The notes beneath the pieces are model-generated. The model did no database searches and had not been told where the DNA came from. It was given only the letters and a program-made list of their open reading frames with translations. The position numbers and the translations under genes were made by a program. Source: Leptospira kemamanensis (GTDB lineage Bacteria > Spirochaetota > Leptospiria > Leptospirales > Leptospiraceae). From it: a stretch of DNA of 64,000 nucleotides. Location: the NCBI RefSeq assembly GCF_004769665.1, contig NZ_RQGG01000009.1:62001-126000 (forward strand), written 5' to 3'. Below, piece by piece: positions 1 to 7,941 of the stretch; positions within the stretch are counted from its first letter, which is position 1, and each line of letters begins with the position of its first letter.

Positions 1-246
1 AAAGGTCATGAACTTGTTGTAAGTGTCTGGATCAAGTAACGGCTCTGCACCAAATTTTGCTAAGTGCAGACGAATTCCCAATGCAAAGAAACCACCAATC
101 AAGAAAAGGGTAGCAACCGTTGCAAAGTACATAAGTCCAATGCGTTTGTGGTCTAGAGTGGTCATCCAAGACCAGATTCCAGATCCGTGGTTCAGATAAT
201 TATGGTCGGTATGACCATGTTCGGTTTTTGTATGTGCTGAACTCAT
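1..246 (-). CDS. ctaD: Cytochrome c oxidase subunit I, N-terminal part (cut by window edge)
   Basis: Only the first 82 codons are inside the window; the rest lies beyond base 1. The reading frame starts at the ATG at 246-244, preceded by a good ribosome site (AAGGAAGAGAG). The N-terminus carries a His-rich cytoplasmic tail, then the WMTTLDHKRIGLMYF signature that opens helix I of heme-copper oxidase subunit I, followed by a hydrophobic helix. The family catalyses oxygen reduction at the heme a3/CuB centre in the inner membrane. It lies 9 bp downstream of ctaC in the same operon. The identity rests on the first helix signature; the heme and CuB ligands are outside the window. Confidence 0.93.
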   Translation of the reverse strand, partial: MSSAHTKTEHGHTDHNYLNHGSGIWSWMTTLDHKRIGLMYFATVATLFLIGGFFALGIRLHLAKFGAEPLLDPDTYNKFMTF

Positions 247-255
247 CTCTCTTCC

Positions 256-1218
256 TTATTTAATGGATTTGATATATTCAATTAAGTTGGCAACGTCTTC
301 ATCAGACAATTGACCTTGGAATACCGGCATCGCTGGTGGATATCCTTCTACGATCTTTGCAGACGAGACAAGGATGGATTCACGAAGGTAATTTTCATCC
401 GCTTTCGCTTGGCTACCATCAGCAAATTTTCTGTTAGAGCCAAAAAGACCTTTCATAGTCGGTCCAACGACTCTTGATCCGTCGATCGAGTGGCAAGATG
501 CACAAGCTTTTTGAGCAAAGAGTGTCTTTCCAAGATCTGCAGGACTATCAGCACCTTTTTTCTCAGCGTGATACCATGCTGCATATTCCTCTGAAGGAAT
601 GGCTTTGATTTTGATCATCATACCGGAGTGTTTCGTTCCGCAATATTCTGTACAGAAAACGATGTATTCGCCTGGTTGAGTCGGCTCAAACCAAAGTTGT
701 GTGAGTTTTCCAGGAACCGCATCTTGTTTGGTTCGGAAAGCAGGAACATAAAAACTGTGAATTACGTCTTTCGAAGTAAGGATGAGTTTTGTTGCTTTTC
801 CCGCAGGAACAATCATTGGGTCGTTTCCAGAGCTATAAAACTCTTTTCCATTGGCATAACGGTAAGTCCAAGCCCACTGCTCTGCAGTGACATGAATTTC
901 TGCCGCGATGTCTTCTGGCGGATTTCTGAGTTTTTCAAAAATGACCATACCCCAATAAAAAATCCCCATCATGATGACGAGAGGGATAAAGGACCAAAGA
1001 AACTCTGCAAAATTATTGTGAGTAATGTATGCGGATTTCTGGTCTAAACTTGTACGTTTGAACTTGATGAGGAACCATGTCATTCCACCAATCAAGATGA
1101 CAAACGAAACAAGGCTTGCTATGATCAGAAACGCATAGAGAAGATCGACTTCTTTTGCAATTTCAGTGGCCTGGATAGGCATGAACGAGGTCGCTGGAAT
1201 GAGACTGCTCCAAGACAT
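256..1218 (-). CDS. ctaC: Cytochrome c oxidase subunit II fused to cytochrome c (caa3 type)
   Basis: 320 aa. Two N-terminal membrane helices (about residues 27-50 and 70-93) are followed by the periplasmic cupredoxin domain. The CuA site is visible as C189-x-E-x-C193-G-x-x-H197-x-x-M200, with the upstream His in a VIHSFYVP segment. A C-terminal class I cytochrome c domain contains CASCH at 239-243 and a candidate Met ligand in a PPAMP segment near the end. The fusion makes this a caa3-type oxidase, in which the extra heme c accepts electrons from soluble cytochrome c. The start codon abuts the stop of the SCO gene, so the two are surely co-transcribed. The N-terminus lacks a clear cleavable lipobox. 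Confidence 0.96.
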   Translation of the reverse strand: MSWSSLIPATSFMPIQATEIAKEVDLLYAFLIIASLVSFVILIGGMTWFLIKFKRTSLDQKSAYITHNNFAEFLWSFIPLVIMMGIFYWGMVIFEKLRNPPEDIAAEIHVTAEQWAWTYRYANGKEFYSSGNDPMIVPAGKATKLILTSKDVIHSFYVPAFRTKQDAVPGKLTQLWFEPTQPGEYIVFCTEYCGTKHSGMMIKIKAIPSEEYAAWYHAEKKGADSPADLGKTLFAQKACASCHSIDGSRVVGPTMKGLFGSNRKFADGSQAKADENYLRESILVSSAKIVEGYPPAMPVFQGQLSDEDVANLIEYIKSIK

Positions 1219-2055
1219 CTATGTGACTCCTTGACGGTTGTTATTTGTTATTTTTCGCCAGTTTATGTATAAAAACGCACCGAGAAGGAGTAAGGTGACC
1301 GCCCCCCCGAATTGCATCATCCTGTATGCGTATATCGTATATTTATTTTTTCTTGGATCAAATTGAAAGCAAAATAAAGCAAACTTGTCTACAAAACTCC
1401 CAATCTTACCAGAAGATGCCTCAAGGAAGGCAAATTTTAAATCTCTAGGTTCGAGTTGGATGCCTTGGAAAATCCGAGACACTCTTCCTGCAGGTGTTAA
1501 GACATACACACCACTGGCATGGATGTATTGTTTGGCATCTGCATCCCAAGCATAACGAAAATCCAATTGTTTGGTGAGTGCATCAATGGATTCTTGTGAG
1601 CCCGTGAGCAAATGGAGACCAGTGCCTGCCCCATCTCTACCATAATCCTTCAAGTAAGCCCCTTTTTTGGGAAAGGAAATGGATTCGTTTTCTTTTGGAT
1701 CAATGGATACCGCAATGTATTGGTATTCTTTGCCGAGGGTCCAATCCATGTCCTTTAAACTTTTGAACACACCATTCAGGTGATAGTTACAAAGAGTGGG
1801 GCATTTGAAGTAAACAGGAGAGAGAAGGACGGGTTTCCCTTGGGTGAGATAATCAGAAAAGAGAACTTCTTTGCCCGATTCATCTTTGAAGGGAATGTCA
1901 AGTTTGAGTGTTTTACCCGTTACATCCGAAAATCCGATGTTTTCTAATTCTTTCGGGAGTTTGTTTTCCCGAGTGAGATTGGAGTGTGGGTCATACGCAG
2001 ACAGAGACTCCAAAGCCAAAATGAAACAGAAACAAATGAAAATGCGGATGTTCAC
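1219..2055 (-). CDS. SCO1/SenC family copper chaperone with C-terminal membrane anchor
   Basis: 278 aa, with a GTG start that gives a convincing signal peptide (MNIRIFICFCFILALESLSA). The thioredoxin-like SCO domain has the copper-binding CPTLC pair, with the conserved distal His in an IHASGVYVL segment. An unusual C-terminal hydrophobic helix (near residues 248-265) followed by basic residues would anchor the protein, so it is tethered at its C-terminus rather than only at the N-terminus. SCO proteins deliver copper to the CuA site of oxidase subunit II. The position directly upstream of ctaC with no spacer fits that job. Alternative role: a thiol reductase for CuA cysteines. Confidence 0.92.
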   Translation of the reverse strand: MNIRIFICFCFILALESLSAYDPHSNLTRENKLPKELENIGFSDVTGKTLKLDIPFKDESGKEVLFSDYLTQGKPVLLSPVYFKCPTLCNYHLNGVFKSLKDMDWTLGKEYQYIAVSIDPKENESISFPKKGAYLKDYGRDGAGTGLHLLTGSQESIDALTKQLDFRYAWDADAKQYIHASGVYVLTPAGRVSRIFQGIQLEPRDLKFAFLEASSGKIGSFVDKFALFCFQFDPRKNKYTIYAYRMMQFGGAVTLLLLGAFLYINWRKITNNNRQGVT

Positions 2056-2072
2056 GTAATTTGGTTGTTACC

Positions 2073-2225
2073 CTATTTGGACTGAACGCTTTTGTTTTCC
2101 ATTCCTGGGTTTTCCGGAGTTCCCGGATGAACAAAGGAAATATACGCGAAGAAAAGAATGTTGAGTACGAGTGTGACAAGGAAAGTCCAATAGCCACCCT
2201 TGTTGTAAAGGTCTGTGTTTTGCAT
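2073..2225 (-). CDS. Small single-helix membrane protein at head of cytochrome oxidase operon
   Basis: A 50-aa open frame starting at ATG 2225-2223 with an AGGTAAG ribosome site and ending in TAG. The predicted product has a short polar N-terminus (MQNTDLYNKGGYW), one hydrophobic helix of about 20 residues, then a polar, Pro-rich tail ending in QSK. It sits 17 bp upstream of the SCO gene on the same strand. The layout resembles small accessory subunits of heme-copper oxidases, but I cannot name a family. That role is inference from position and topology; coding status is supported by the ribosome site, the complete frame and tight operon spacing. Confidence 0.75.
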   Translation of the reverse strand: MQNTDLYNKGGYWTFLVTLVLNILFFAYISFVHPGTPENPGMENKSVQSK

Positions 2226-2348
2226 AATCTTACCTGATATAGTCTATACGAAAAACTGCTCTTTTTATCCAACAATTTTTAAAAGATGCAAGATTAATTT
2301 TATTTTCCCCAAACCTGAATCACAAAACCTGGAGGAAACAGATAGACG

Positions 2349-3233
2349 ATGACACTCAAACGCTTTTACACCATCCTTTCCGCCATGATTCTCATCAACC
2401 TACTCTATGGTCCCCTCGTTCGGGCCACAGACTCAGGGCTCGCATGCCCTGATTGGCCTTTGTGTCATGGGAAGTTTGTGCCAGAGTTTACCTTCCAAAT
2501 TTTTATGGAAGTGGGACATCGGTATTATTCAGGGATTTTAGGAATCCTAGTTGGGATTGGTTTTGTTTGGATTCTGCAAAACAAAAACACAAGAAAATCT
2601 CTTGGCATTCCTGCGACATTGTCTTTACTCTTTTTAATTTCCCAAGTGATCTTAGGTGGTTTGACCGTTACCAAGCTTCTCCACCCAACAACCGTTAACC
2701 TTCACTTACTCAATGCAGTTTTACTTTTATCCGCTTGTGTGACCATCCGTTTACAATTATCAGATGATACTTCCCTATCCAAATTCCAATGGGATAGGCC
2801 TGGTAAGTATTATTTTGTGATTGTTTTATTTGTTGTGTTATACCAACTTTTTTTGGGTGGAAAAGTTAGTTCTCATTACGCAGGTCTTGCTTGTCCTGAT
2901 TTCCCAACTTGTCATGGAGAATGGTTTCCTGAGATGGTTGGTACGATCCGATTCCATATGGAACATAGACTTTTCGGTTATTTAGCAGCATTACTTGTTT
3001 TATCTTTGTCAGCCTATGCCATCCTAACTTTGGAAAATCCAAAAGTGAAACAGTTTTTAAAACTGGCTGCCTACCTTGTCTCCATCCAAATCTTTTTGGG
3101 TGCGATGAATGTTTTATATCATTTACCAAAACTCATCACAGGCCTTCATACTTTGAATGGAGTGCTTGTATTTTTGTTTTGTTACATCGCCGCTTTTTAT
3201 CACTTTCATCATTCTAGCAAAGAGGTTCTTTGA
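2349..3233 (+). CDS. ctaA: Heme A synthase (COX15/CtaA)
   Basis: 294 aa polytopic membrane protein that oxidises the C8 methyl of heme O to the formyl of heme A. It shows the two family Cys signatures, one in each half: CPDWPLCHG from residue 33 and CPDFPTCHG in the second half. Each half also has heme-ligand His segments (MEVGHRYYSG, NLHLLN, HMEHRLFG and GLHTLNG). The repeated four-helix architecture is obvious. The start is preceded by GGAGG at good spacing. It is divergent from the oxidase operon and its stop overlaps the start of ctaB, consistent with a heme A synthesis operon. Confidence 0.96.
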   Translation: MTLKRFYTILSAMILINLLYGPLVRATDSGLACPDWPLCHGKFVPEFTFQIFMEVGHRYYSGILGILVGIGFVWILQNKNTRKSLGIPATLSLLFLISQVILGGLTVTKLLHPTTVNLHLLNAVLLLSACVTIRLQLSDDTSLSKFQWDRPGKYYFVIVLFVVLYQLFLGGKVSSHYAGLACPDFPTCHGEWFPEMVGTIRFHMEHRLFGYLAALLVLSLSAYAILTLENPKVKQFLKLAAYLVSIQIFLGAMNVLYHLPKLITGLHTLNGVLVFLFCYIAAFYHFHHSSKEVL

Positions 3234-4087
3234 TGTTCCGAGTATGGAACCAATTGACCAAACCAAGAGTGACGGTTCTTGTCCTGGCAACCGTTCTCCC
3301 AGGGATGTATCTCGGTACAACGGGTTATCCTAGTTTATTTGCGATTTCCATTACTTTATTTGGAACTTATTTGATGAGTTCCGCATCTTTTATTTTCAAC
3401 CAATACATTGAAAGAGAAAGAGATGCAGTGATGTATAGAACCAAACAACGGCCAATCCCTGCTGGTGAAATCTCACCAATGATGGCGCTGATTCTAGGGA
3501 TTGTTGTAACCTTCATTTCCTTTGGCATTTTAACTTATTTTGTTAACCTGCTAACAGCTGTTTGCGCACTTTCTGCTCTATTATTATATGTATTTTTATA
3601 CACCATTTGGTTAAAACCAAGAACAGAACAAAATATTGTGATTGGTGGGATCTCTGGTTGTATTGGCCCTCTCATTGGCTATGCGGCCATGGCGAATGCA
3701 CTTCCTCTGCAAGCTTGGATCATGTTTCTCATGATTTTCCTTTGGACTCCTGCACATTTTTGGGCCTTGGCAATTTTCCTTAAAGATGATTATGAATTCG
3801 CAGGGATTCCGATGATGCCTGTGGTTTCTGGAATTCAAAAAACTGTGAACCAAATTTTTATTTATGCCATCGCCTACTCCCTTTCTGTCATTGGTTTTTA
3901 CTTTGTAGATGATCGAATGGGATATTTGTTTTTACTTTCAGCCATTGTACTTACGGTTCTGATCTTGGCTTTTGCGTATCGATTAAAACTTTCGATGGAC
4001 AAAGCACTTGCAAAACGATTTTTCTTTTTTAGTATTTTACATTTATTTTTAGTGAGCATTGTCATCGTTATCGATTCTAAAATTTAG
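3233..4087 (+). CDS. ctaB: Protoheme IX farnesyltransferase (heme O synthase)
   Basis: About 284 aa UbiA-family integral membrane prenyltransferase that adds a farnesyl group to heme B, giving heme O for CtaA. The prenyl diphosphate-binding motif appears as NQYIERERD followed by MYRTKQRPIPAG; the first acid is Glu rather than Asp, as I recall for COX10-like members. Eight to nine hydrophobic helices are evident. The ATG at 3233 overlaps the ctaA stop by one base (TGATG), with AGAGG upstream. An in-frame TTG one codon earlier is less likely. Translational coupling to ctaA is expected. Confidence 0.95.
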   Translation: MFRVWNQLTKPRVTVLVLATVLPGMYLGTTGYPSLFAISITLFGTYLMSSASFIFNQYIERERDAVMYRTKQRPIPAGEISPMMALILGIVVTFISFGILTYFVNLLTAVCALSALLLYVFLYTIWLKPRTEQNIVIGGISGCIGPLIGYAAMANALPLQAWIMFLMIFLWTPAHFWALAIFLKDDYEFAGIPMMPVVSGIQKTVNQIFIYAIAYSLSVIGFYFVDDRMGYLFLLSAIVLTVLILAFAYRLKLSMDKALAKRFFFFSILHLFLVSIVIVIDSKI

Positions 4088-4132
4088 GTTTTTTGATTGA
4101 TTTGGGCGGGGAATTCTGTTTTCCTTTTGCCC

Positions 4133-4798
4133 ATGAGTGTACTTTCGCGATATTTCTCTCCATCCGATTTAGAAGAAATCAAATCTGCTGTTGGTGAAGC
4201 AGAATCCAAAACTTCCGCAGAAATTGTTCCTTTTTTTGCAGAATCCTCCCACCACTATCGGGAGTGGGCTTGGTTTGGTGCATTTTTAACTGGCGGCCTA
4301 ACGGGCATTAGCTTTTATACAGCTCAAAAAACATACGGCCTTGTTTGGGGAAACGAATCCATGTTTGCCGTACTTTCTGTGTGGGCAGGCGCCATATTGG
4401 GACTTGGTTTGTTTGCTTTTTTTCCTAAACTTCGGATACTACTCGTTCCCAAAAATTCAAAACAATACTTTGTTGAGTTAAGGACCAAAGAAGCGTTCTT
4501 AGAAGAAGAAGTATTCCGCACAAAAAATAGAACAGGTATCTTAATTTATATCTCCCTCTTTGAACATATTGTACGCGTGTATCCTGATAAAGAAATCGCA
4601 AGAGTGGTTCCAAAATCAGAATGGAATGAAGCAGTCAGGCTTATCATCGAAGGAATGAAATCAGGTAAAAAAAAGGAGGGCATCGTTTCGAGTATCCTCT
4701 TCTGTGGAGACCTATTAAAAAAATACAATATCCATGTAGAAAAAGATGATAAAAACGAAATCTCCAATGAAATTCGAGATGGCGGGAAGTTGATGTAA
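4133..4798 (+). CDS. TPM-domain membrane protein
   Basis: About 221 aa. The N-terminal part (SPSDLEEIKSAVGEAE, then SAEIVPFF) matches the start of a TPM domain (named for TLP18.3, Psb32 and MOLO-1). Two hydrophobic helices near residues 45-65 and 80-100 interrupt it, followed by a soluble C-terminal section with a charged tail. I chose the ATG at 4133; an upstream in-frame TTG at 4097 would add 12 residues without a better ribosome site. Its stop codon overlaps the ATG of the next TPM gene (TAATG). The biochemical role is not known; related pairs are envelope proteins. Confidence 0.75.
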   Translation: MSVLSRYFSPSDLEEIKSAVGEAESKTSAEIVPFFAESSHHYREWAWFGAFLTGGLTGISFYTAQKTYGLVWGNESMFAVLSVWAGAILGLGLFAFFPKLRILLVPKNSKQYFVELRTKEAFLEEEVFRTKNRTGILIYISLFEHIVRVYPDKEIARVVPKSEWNEAVRLIIEGMKSGKKKEGIVSSILFCGDLLKKYNIHVEKDDKNEISNEIRDGGKLM

Positions 4799-5715
4799 TG
4801 GTAAACAATTCACCAAAACAATATTATTTTTCATTTCAAAACATCTCTGGTTTGTTTATTACAATCCTTACTTTTTTTGCCTTTCAGATTTCTCTCTTGG
4901 GATACCCTGTTCCCAAATTAGAAAGGAGAGTGATGGATCATGCAGGGATTTTATCTCCCACCACGGTAGACTTATTAGAATCCAAGTTAAAACAATTTGA
5001 AGCGGAAACAAGCAATCAAATCGCAGTGTATACAACCGCAAGTTTACAAGAAGAACCGATCGAAGATGTGGCCTTTGAGATTTACGAAGAATGGAAGTTA
5101 GGTCAAAAGTCGAAAAACAATGGAGTTCTTTTAATCGTTGCACCTAATGAACGTAAGATGAGAATTCACGTGGGACGAGGACTGGAAGGTGCTTTAACGG
5201 ATATCCAAGCCAAACAAATCATTCGAAACGAAATCACACCTAGTTTTAAAGCAAAAGATTATGATGGAGGAGTGACCGCTGGGGTGAATGCAATCATGGC
5301 CGCAATCCGAGGAGAATACGCACCTTCTGAAGATGATGTACAAACTTCAGGTAGGGAAACAGCAGAAGATGTAATCCCTTCTGGAATTGTTGGTGGGATC
5401 TTTACCTTCATTTCTCTTTTTATTCCTTCCATCGGCGGAGTGATCTTTACCATCATTGGCCTACTTGTGATTTTACCACTACTCACCTATATCCTTGGTG
5501 GAACACTCGGACTCATAGCGGCCATCGTATTGTTTGTCCTCATCATGTTCTTCCGTAGAAAACTTGGACATGGAATCGGTGGTGGTAGCTCAGATGGTGG
5601 TTATTATGGTGGATGGTCGTCTGGGGGTGATTCTTGGTCTTCCAGTGATTCAAGTGATAGTTGGTCAGGTGGTGGCGGAGATTCTGCTGGTGGTGGTGCT
5701 TCCGGTGATTGGTAA
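4798..5715 (+). CDS. YgcG-type TPM-domain protein with Gly/Ser-rich tail
   Basis: 305 aa. An N-terminal hydrophobic stretch (about residues 16-36) acts as export signal. It is followed by a full TPM domain: VMDHAGILSP start, QIAVYTTASL strand, then NNGVLLIVAPNERKMRIHVG and a GLEGALTD segment. Two hydrophobic helices follow near residues 200-250, then a basic stretch and about 45 residues almost wholly Gly, Ser, Asp and Trp. The Gly/Ser tail after membrane helices is typical of YgcG proteins. It is co-translated with the preceding TPM gene. The exact substrate or partner is unknown. Confidence 0.82.
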   Translation: MVNNSPKQYYFSFQNISGLFITILTFFAFQISLLGYPVPKLERRVMDHAGILSPTTVDLLESKLKQFEAETSNQIAVYTTASLQEEPIEDVAFEIYEEWKLGQKSKNNGVLLIVAPNERKMRIHVGRGLEGALTDIQAKQIIRNEITPSFKAKDYDGGVTAGVNAIMAAIRGEYAPSEDDVQTSGRETAEDVIPSGIVGGIFTFISLFIPSIGGVIFTIIGLLVILPLLTYILGGTLGLIAAIVLFVLIMFFRRKLGHGIGGGSSDGGYYGGWSSGGDSWSSSDSSDSWSGGGGDSAGGGASGDW

Positions 5716-5733
5716 GATCCGTTAGGTGAAACG

Positions 5734-5777
5734 AACTCATCCTCGAGGAAGAGATTACATCCCAAGGATGAGTTTTT
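5734..5777. terminator. Inverted repeat between convergent genes, probable terminator
   Basis: AACTCATCCT at 5734-5743 pairs perfectly with AGGATGAGTT at 5765-5774; the loop is 21 nt and the plus-strand stem is followed by TTT. It lies between the convergent ends of the YgcG-type gene and the SpoIIE phosphatase. The long loop and short T-run lower certainty. Confidence 0.5.
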
Positions 5778-5840
5778 GATTCCCACGACCTAAATGAATC
5801 CAATCCTTGTCCCAAAAGAAAAGGGTGTTTTTTGAAAAGG

Positions 5841-7925
5841 TCATACCACTTCAATGAATATTAAAGTCGAATCATCCTTCCATGTAATTTTATTCATTTT
5901 TTGAAACAACATGGTTTGGATGGAAGGGATCACTTCGGCAAACGGTAAACCTTGAGTGCTTTGGATGGTGATGAGTAAATCATCCCAAGCTTGCATCCCA
6001 TCCGATTCATTTAACTCTTCAAATAGTCCGTCAGTAAACAAAAAGATACGATCCCCCGACTCCACCTTAGTTTCATAAATCCCATAACGATAGTGTTCCA
6101 AAATCCCAATGATGGGTCCTGTATTTTCTAAAATCAAAGGTTCTGTATTTTTTTTCAAAATGATTTGGTTTTGGACACCACCGCCCGCATAACGAAGGAT
6201 ACTTTGGTGGAAATCAAAATCCATGACAAGTGCTGGGAAATAAATTTGTAAGTCCGCATTTTTATCATAAAAATGTTGGTTCATGTAAAACAAAAGATCG
6301 TTTGGTCGCATGGCCACGGCCGAAACTCTTTCAAATTCTGATTGGATCATCATGGAATACAATGCTGCTTGTAAGCCGTGACCAGTCGCATCACCCAAAA
6401 AAAACCGATAATAAAAATCTTGGATCCGTTTGACAAAGAAAATATCACCACCCACATCCGCTGTTGGTTTGTACAAAATGTCCACTTTGAGATTAGGATC
6501 CATCTCAGGAACCTTTGTGACACTTTGGATGATGGACTTCGCCAATTTCATATCCTTGGTGATTTGGTCCAATTTGCTTTGTAATTCGGTGGTTTTTTCT
6601 TTGACCCTTGTTTCCAATCTCTCATTCAAAACAGTGATTTGGTTTTGAACTTTTTGAAGGGTTTGATTTTTTTCAGAAAGTTCAATCGCAAGGTTTTCTG
6701 CTTCTACAAATCCTTTGGAAAAATTTCGTGCAATGTAAATCGATTGCACAAAAAACATCATAAAGATTCCAAAATGGATGGTGAGAGGTGAATTGATGAG
6801 TAAGTTATTCACCAATATATCGTTTACAAAACTTGTCACAAACACGAGGAAACTAAATAAAAAGAGTACAGAACCTGGTAATTTGTCGCGGATTGCTCTT
6901 GATAAAACGATTACCGCATACAAGGCTCCAAATAGAGTAAATATTTGGAAGGGGATCATCAAATAGGTGTAAAACGATGATCTTGTCACAAACACAATAA
7001 AACAAAACGAAAACCCTACATACTTTAAAAGTTCATACACCCTTCTTGAAAAATAGGGTTTAAACAAAAGATACACATAGCGCGCAAAAATAGGTGTGAT
7101 AAAGAAAAAACTTAAATAACTGAGTTTTAGGTGAATTTCCCAAGGCAAATTCGGAACCAATTGCACAAGGTATTTATTCCCCGTAATGAACACCCGTAAG
7201 GCGACAAGAATACAAGTGAGAGCAAACCAATAGGTAAATGGATCTTTTTTACGATTCCAATATAGGAAAATATGATACATTCCCATAAATAGAATACTTC
7301 CCACAAGTAACATATCACGTAGGATTTCAAATTCGTATTGTTTATGGATCTGTGAAGTACGACCTAAGGTAATGACCTGGGCAGGCCCACCTTTTCTGTG
7401 GTGATAATTGGAAATTTGTAATAAAAACGATGTTTGGTTTTCTTTAGGGATAAAGTCGATGATTTGTGGTCGGTATTCCGGGATTCCTGTTTGGTAAGAA
7501 GTGGAAACAAATCCATTGGAAGCTAGTTTCTCGCCATCAACAAACAAATTATAGGCGGATTCCATCTCAGGAACTTTGATGGATAATGGAATTCCCTTTA
7601 GGCCGTGTCGAAGTTCTATTTGGAAAGTTGCATATCCATCGCCAGCCAAAAAACCTTTGTCGAGAAATGACTTTGTCCAAACACCTGGAATCGTAAAATA
7701 ATGAGGTTCTCGGATGGATTTGATTTCAGGAAGTTCAGTTGGTGAAAGAAGAAGGCCTGGGTAGTATTCCCATTCACCAACAATTTGAATCGTATGAAGT
7801 GGATTTGATAAATGTAAATCGGCCGTTAGGCGGCCTTGTTTAGCGACAGGAGGTACTTCTGTCACAGAACATGACAAAAGTACCATACTCCAAAGGATAT
7901 AGGTCCAAGGGAGATGTCGTTTCAC
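5841..7925 (-). CDS. 7TM-DISM receptor with SpoIIE-type PP2C phosphatase domain
   Basis: About 694 aa. I place the start at GTG 7925, 16 bp after the citrate synthase-like stop, because it yields a lipoprotein signal ending in LLSC; a longer frame from 7991 would overlap that gene. Order of parts: a periplasmic sensory domain of jelly-roll type (about residues 30-180), seven hydrophobic helices (7TMR-DISM), a coiled coil (ELSEKNQTL onward), then a PP2C/SpoIIE domain with the VGGDIFF and GDATGHG metal-binding motifs and a late FTDGLFE motif. The family dephosphorylates STAS anti-sigma antagonists in response to an external signal. A STAS gene lies about 1.3 kb upstream. Signal and partner are not evident. 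Confidence 0.88.
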   Translation of the reverse strand: MKRHLPWTYILWSMVLLSCSVTEVPPVAKQGRLTADLHLSNPLHTIQIVGEWEYYPGLLLSPTELPEIKSIREPHYFTIPGVWTKSFLDKGFLAGDGYATFQIELRHGLKGIPLSIKVPEMESAYNLFVDGEKLASNGFVSTSYQTGIPEYRPQIIDFIPKENQTSFLLQISNYHHRKGGPAQVITLGRTSQIHKQYEFEILRDMLLVGSILFMGMYHIFLYWNRKKDPFTYWFALTCILVALRVFITGNKYLVQLVPNLPWEIHLKLSYLSFFFITPIFARYVYLLFKPYFSRRVYELLKYVGFSFCFIVFVTRSSFYTYLMIPFQIFTLFGALYAVIVLSRAIRDKLPGSVLFLFSFLVFVTSFVNDILVNNLLINSPLTIHFGIFMMFFVQSIYIARNFSKGFVEAENLAIELSEKNQTLQKVQNQITVLNERLETRVKEKTTELQSKLDQITKDMKLAKSIIQSVTKVPEMDPNLKVDILYKPTADVGGDIFFVKRIQDFYYRFFLGDATGHGLQAALYSMMIQSEFERVSAVAMRPNDLLFYMNQHFYDKNADLQIYFPALVMDFDFHQSILRYAGGGVQNQIILKKNTEPLILENTGPIIGILEHYRYGIYETKVESGDRIFLFTDGLFEELNESDGMQAWDDLLITIQSTQGLPFAEVIPSIQTMLFQKMNKITWKDDSTLIFIEVV

Positions 7926-7941
7926 AGGTTCCCGATATCCT

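Noticed and set aside
5543..5854. His/Asn-rich antisense frame opposite the Gly/Ser tail of the YgcG-type protein
   Set aside because: Low-complexity shadow of the GGT/GGA/TCT-rich coding strand with no ribosome site.
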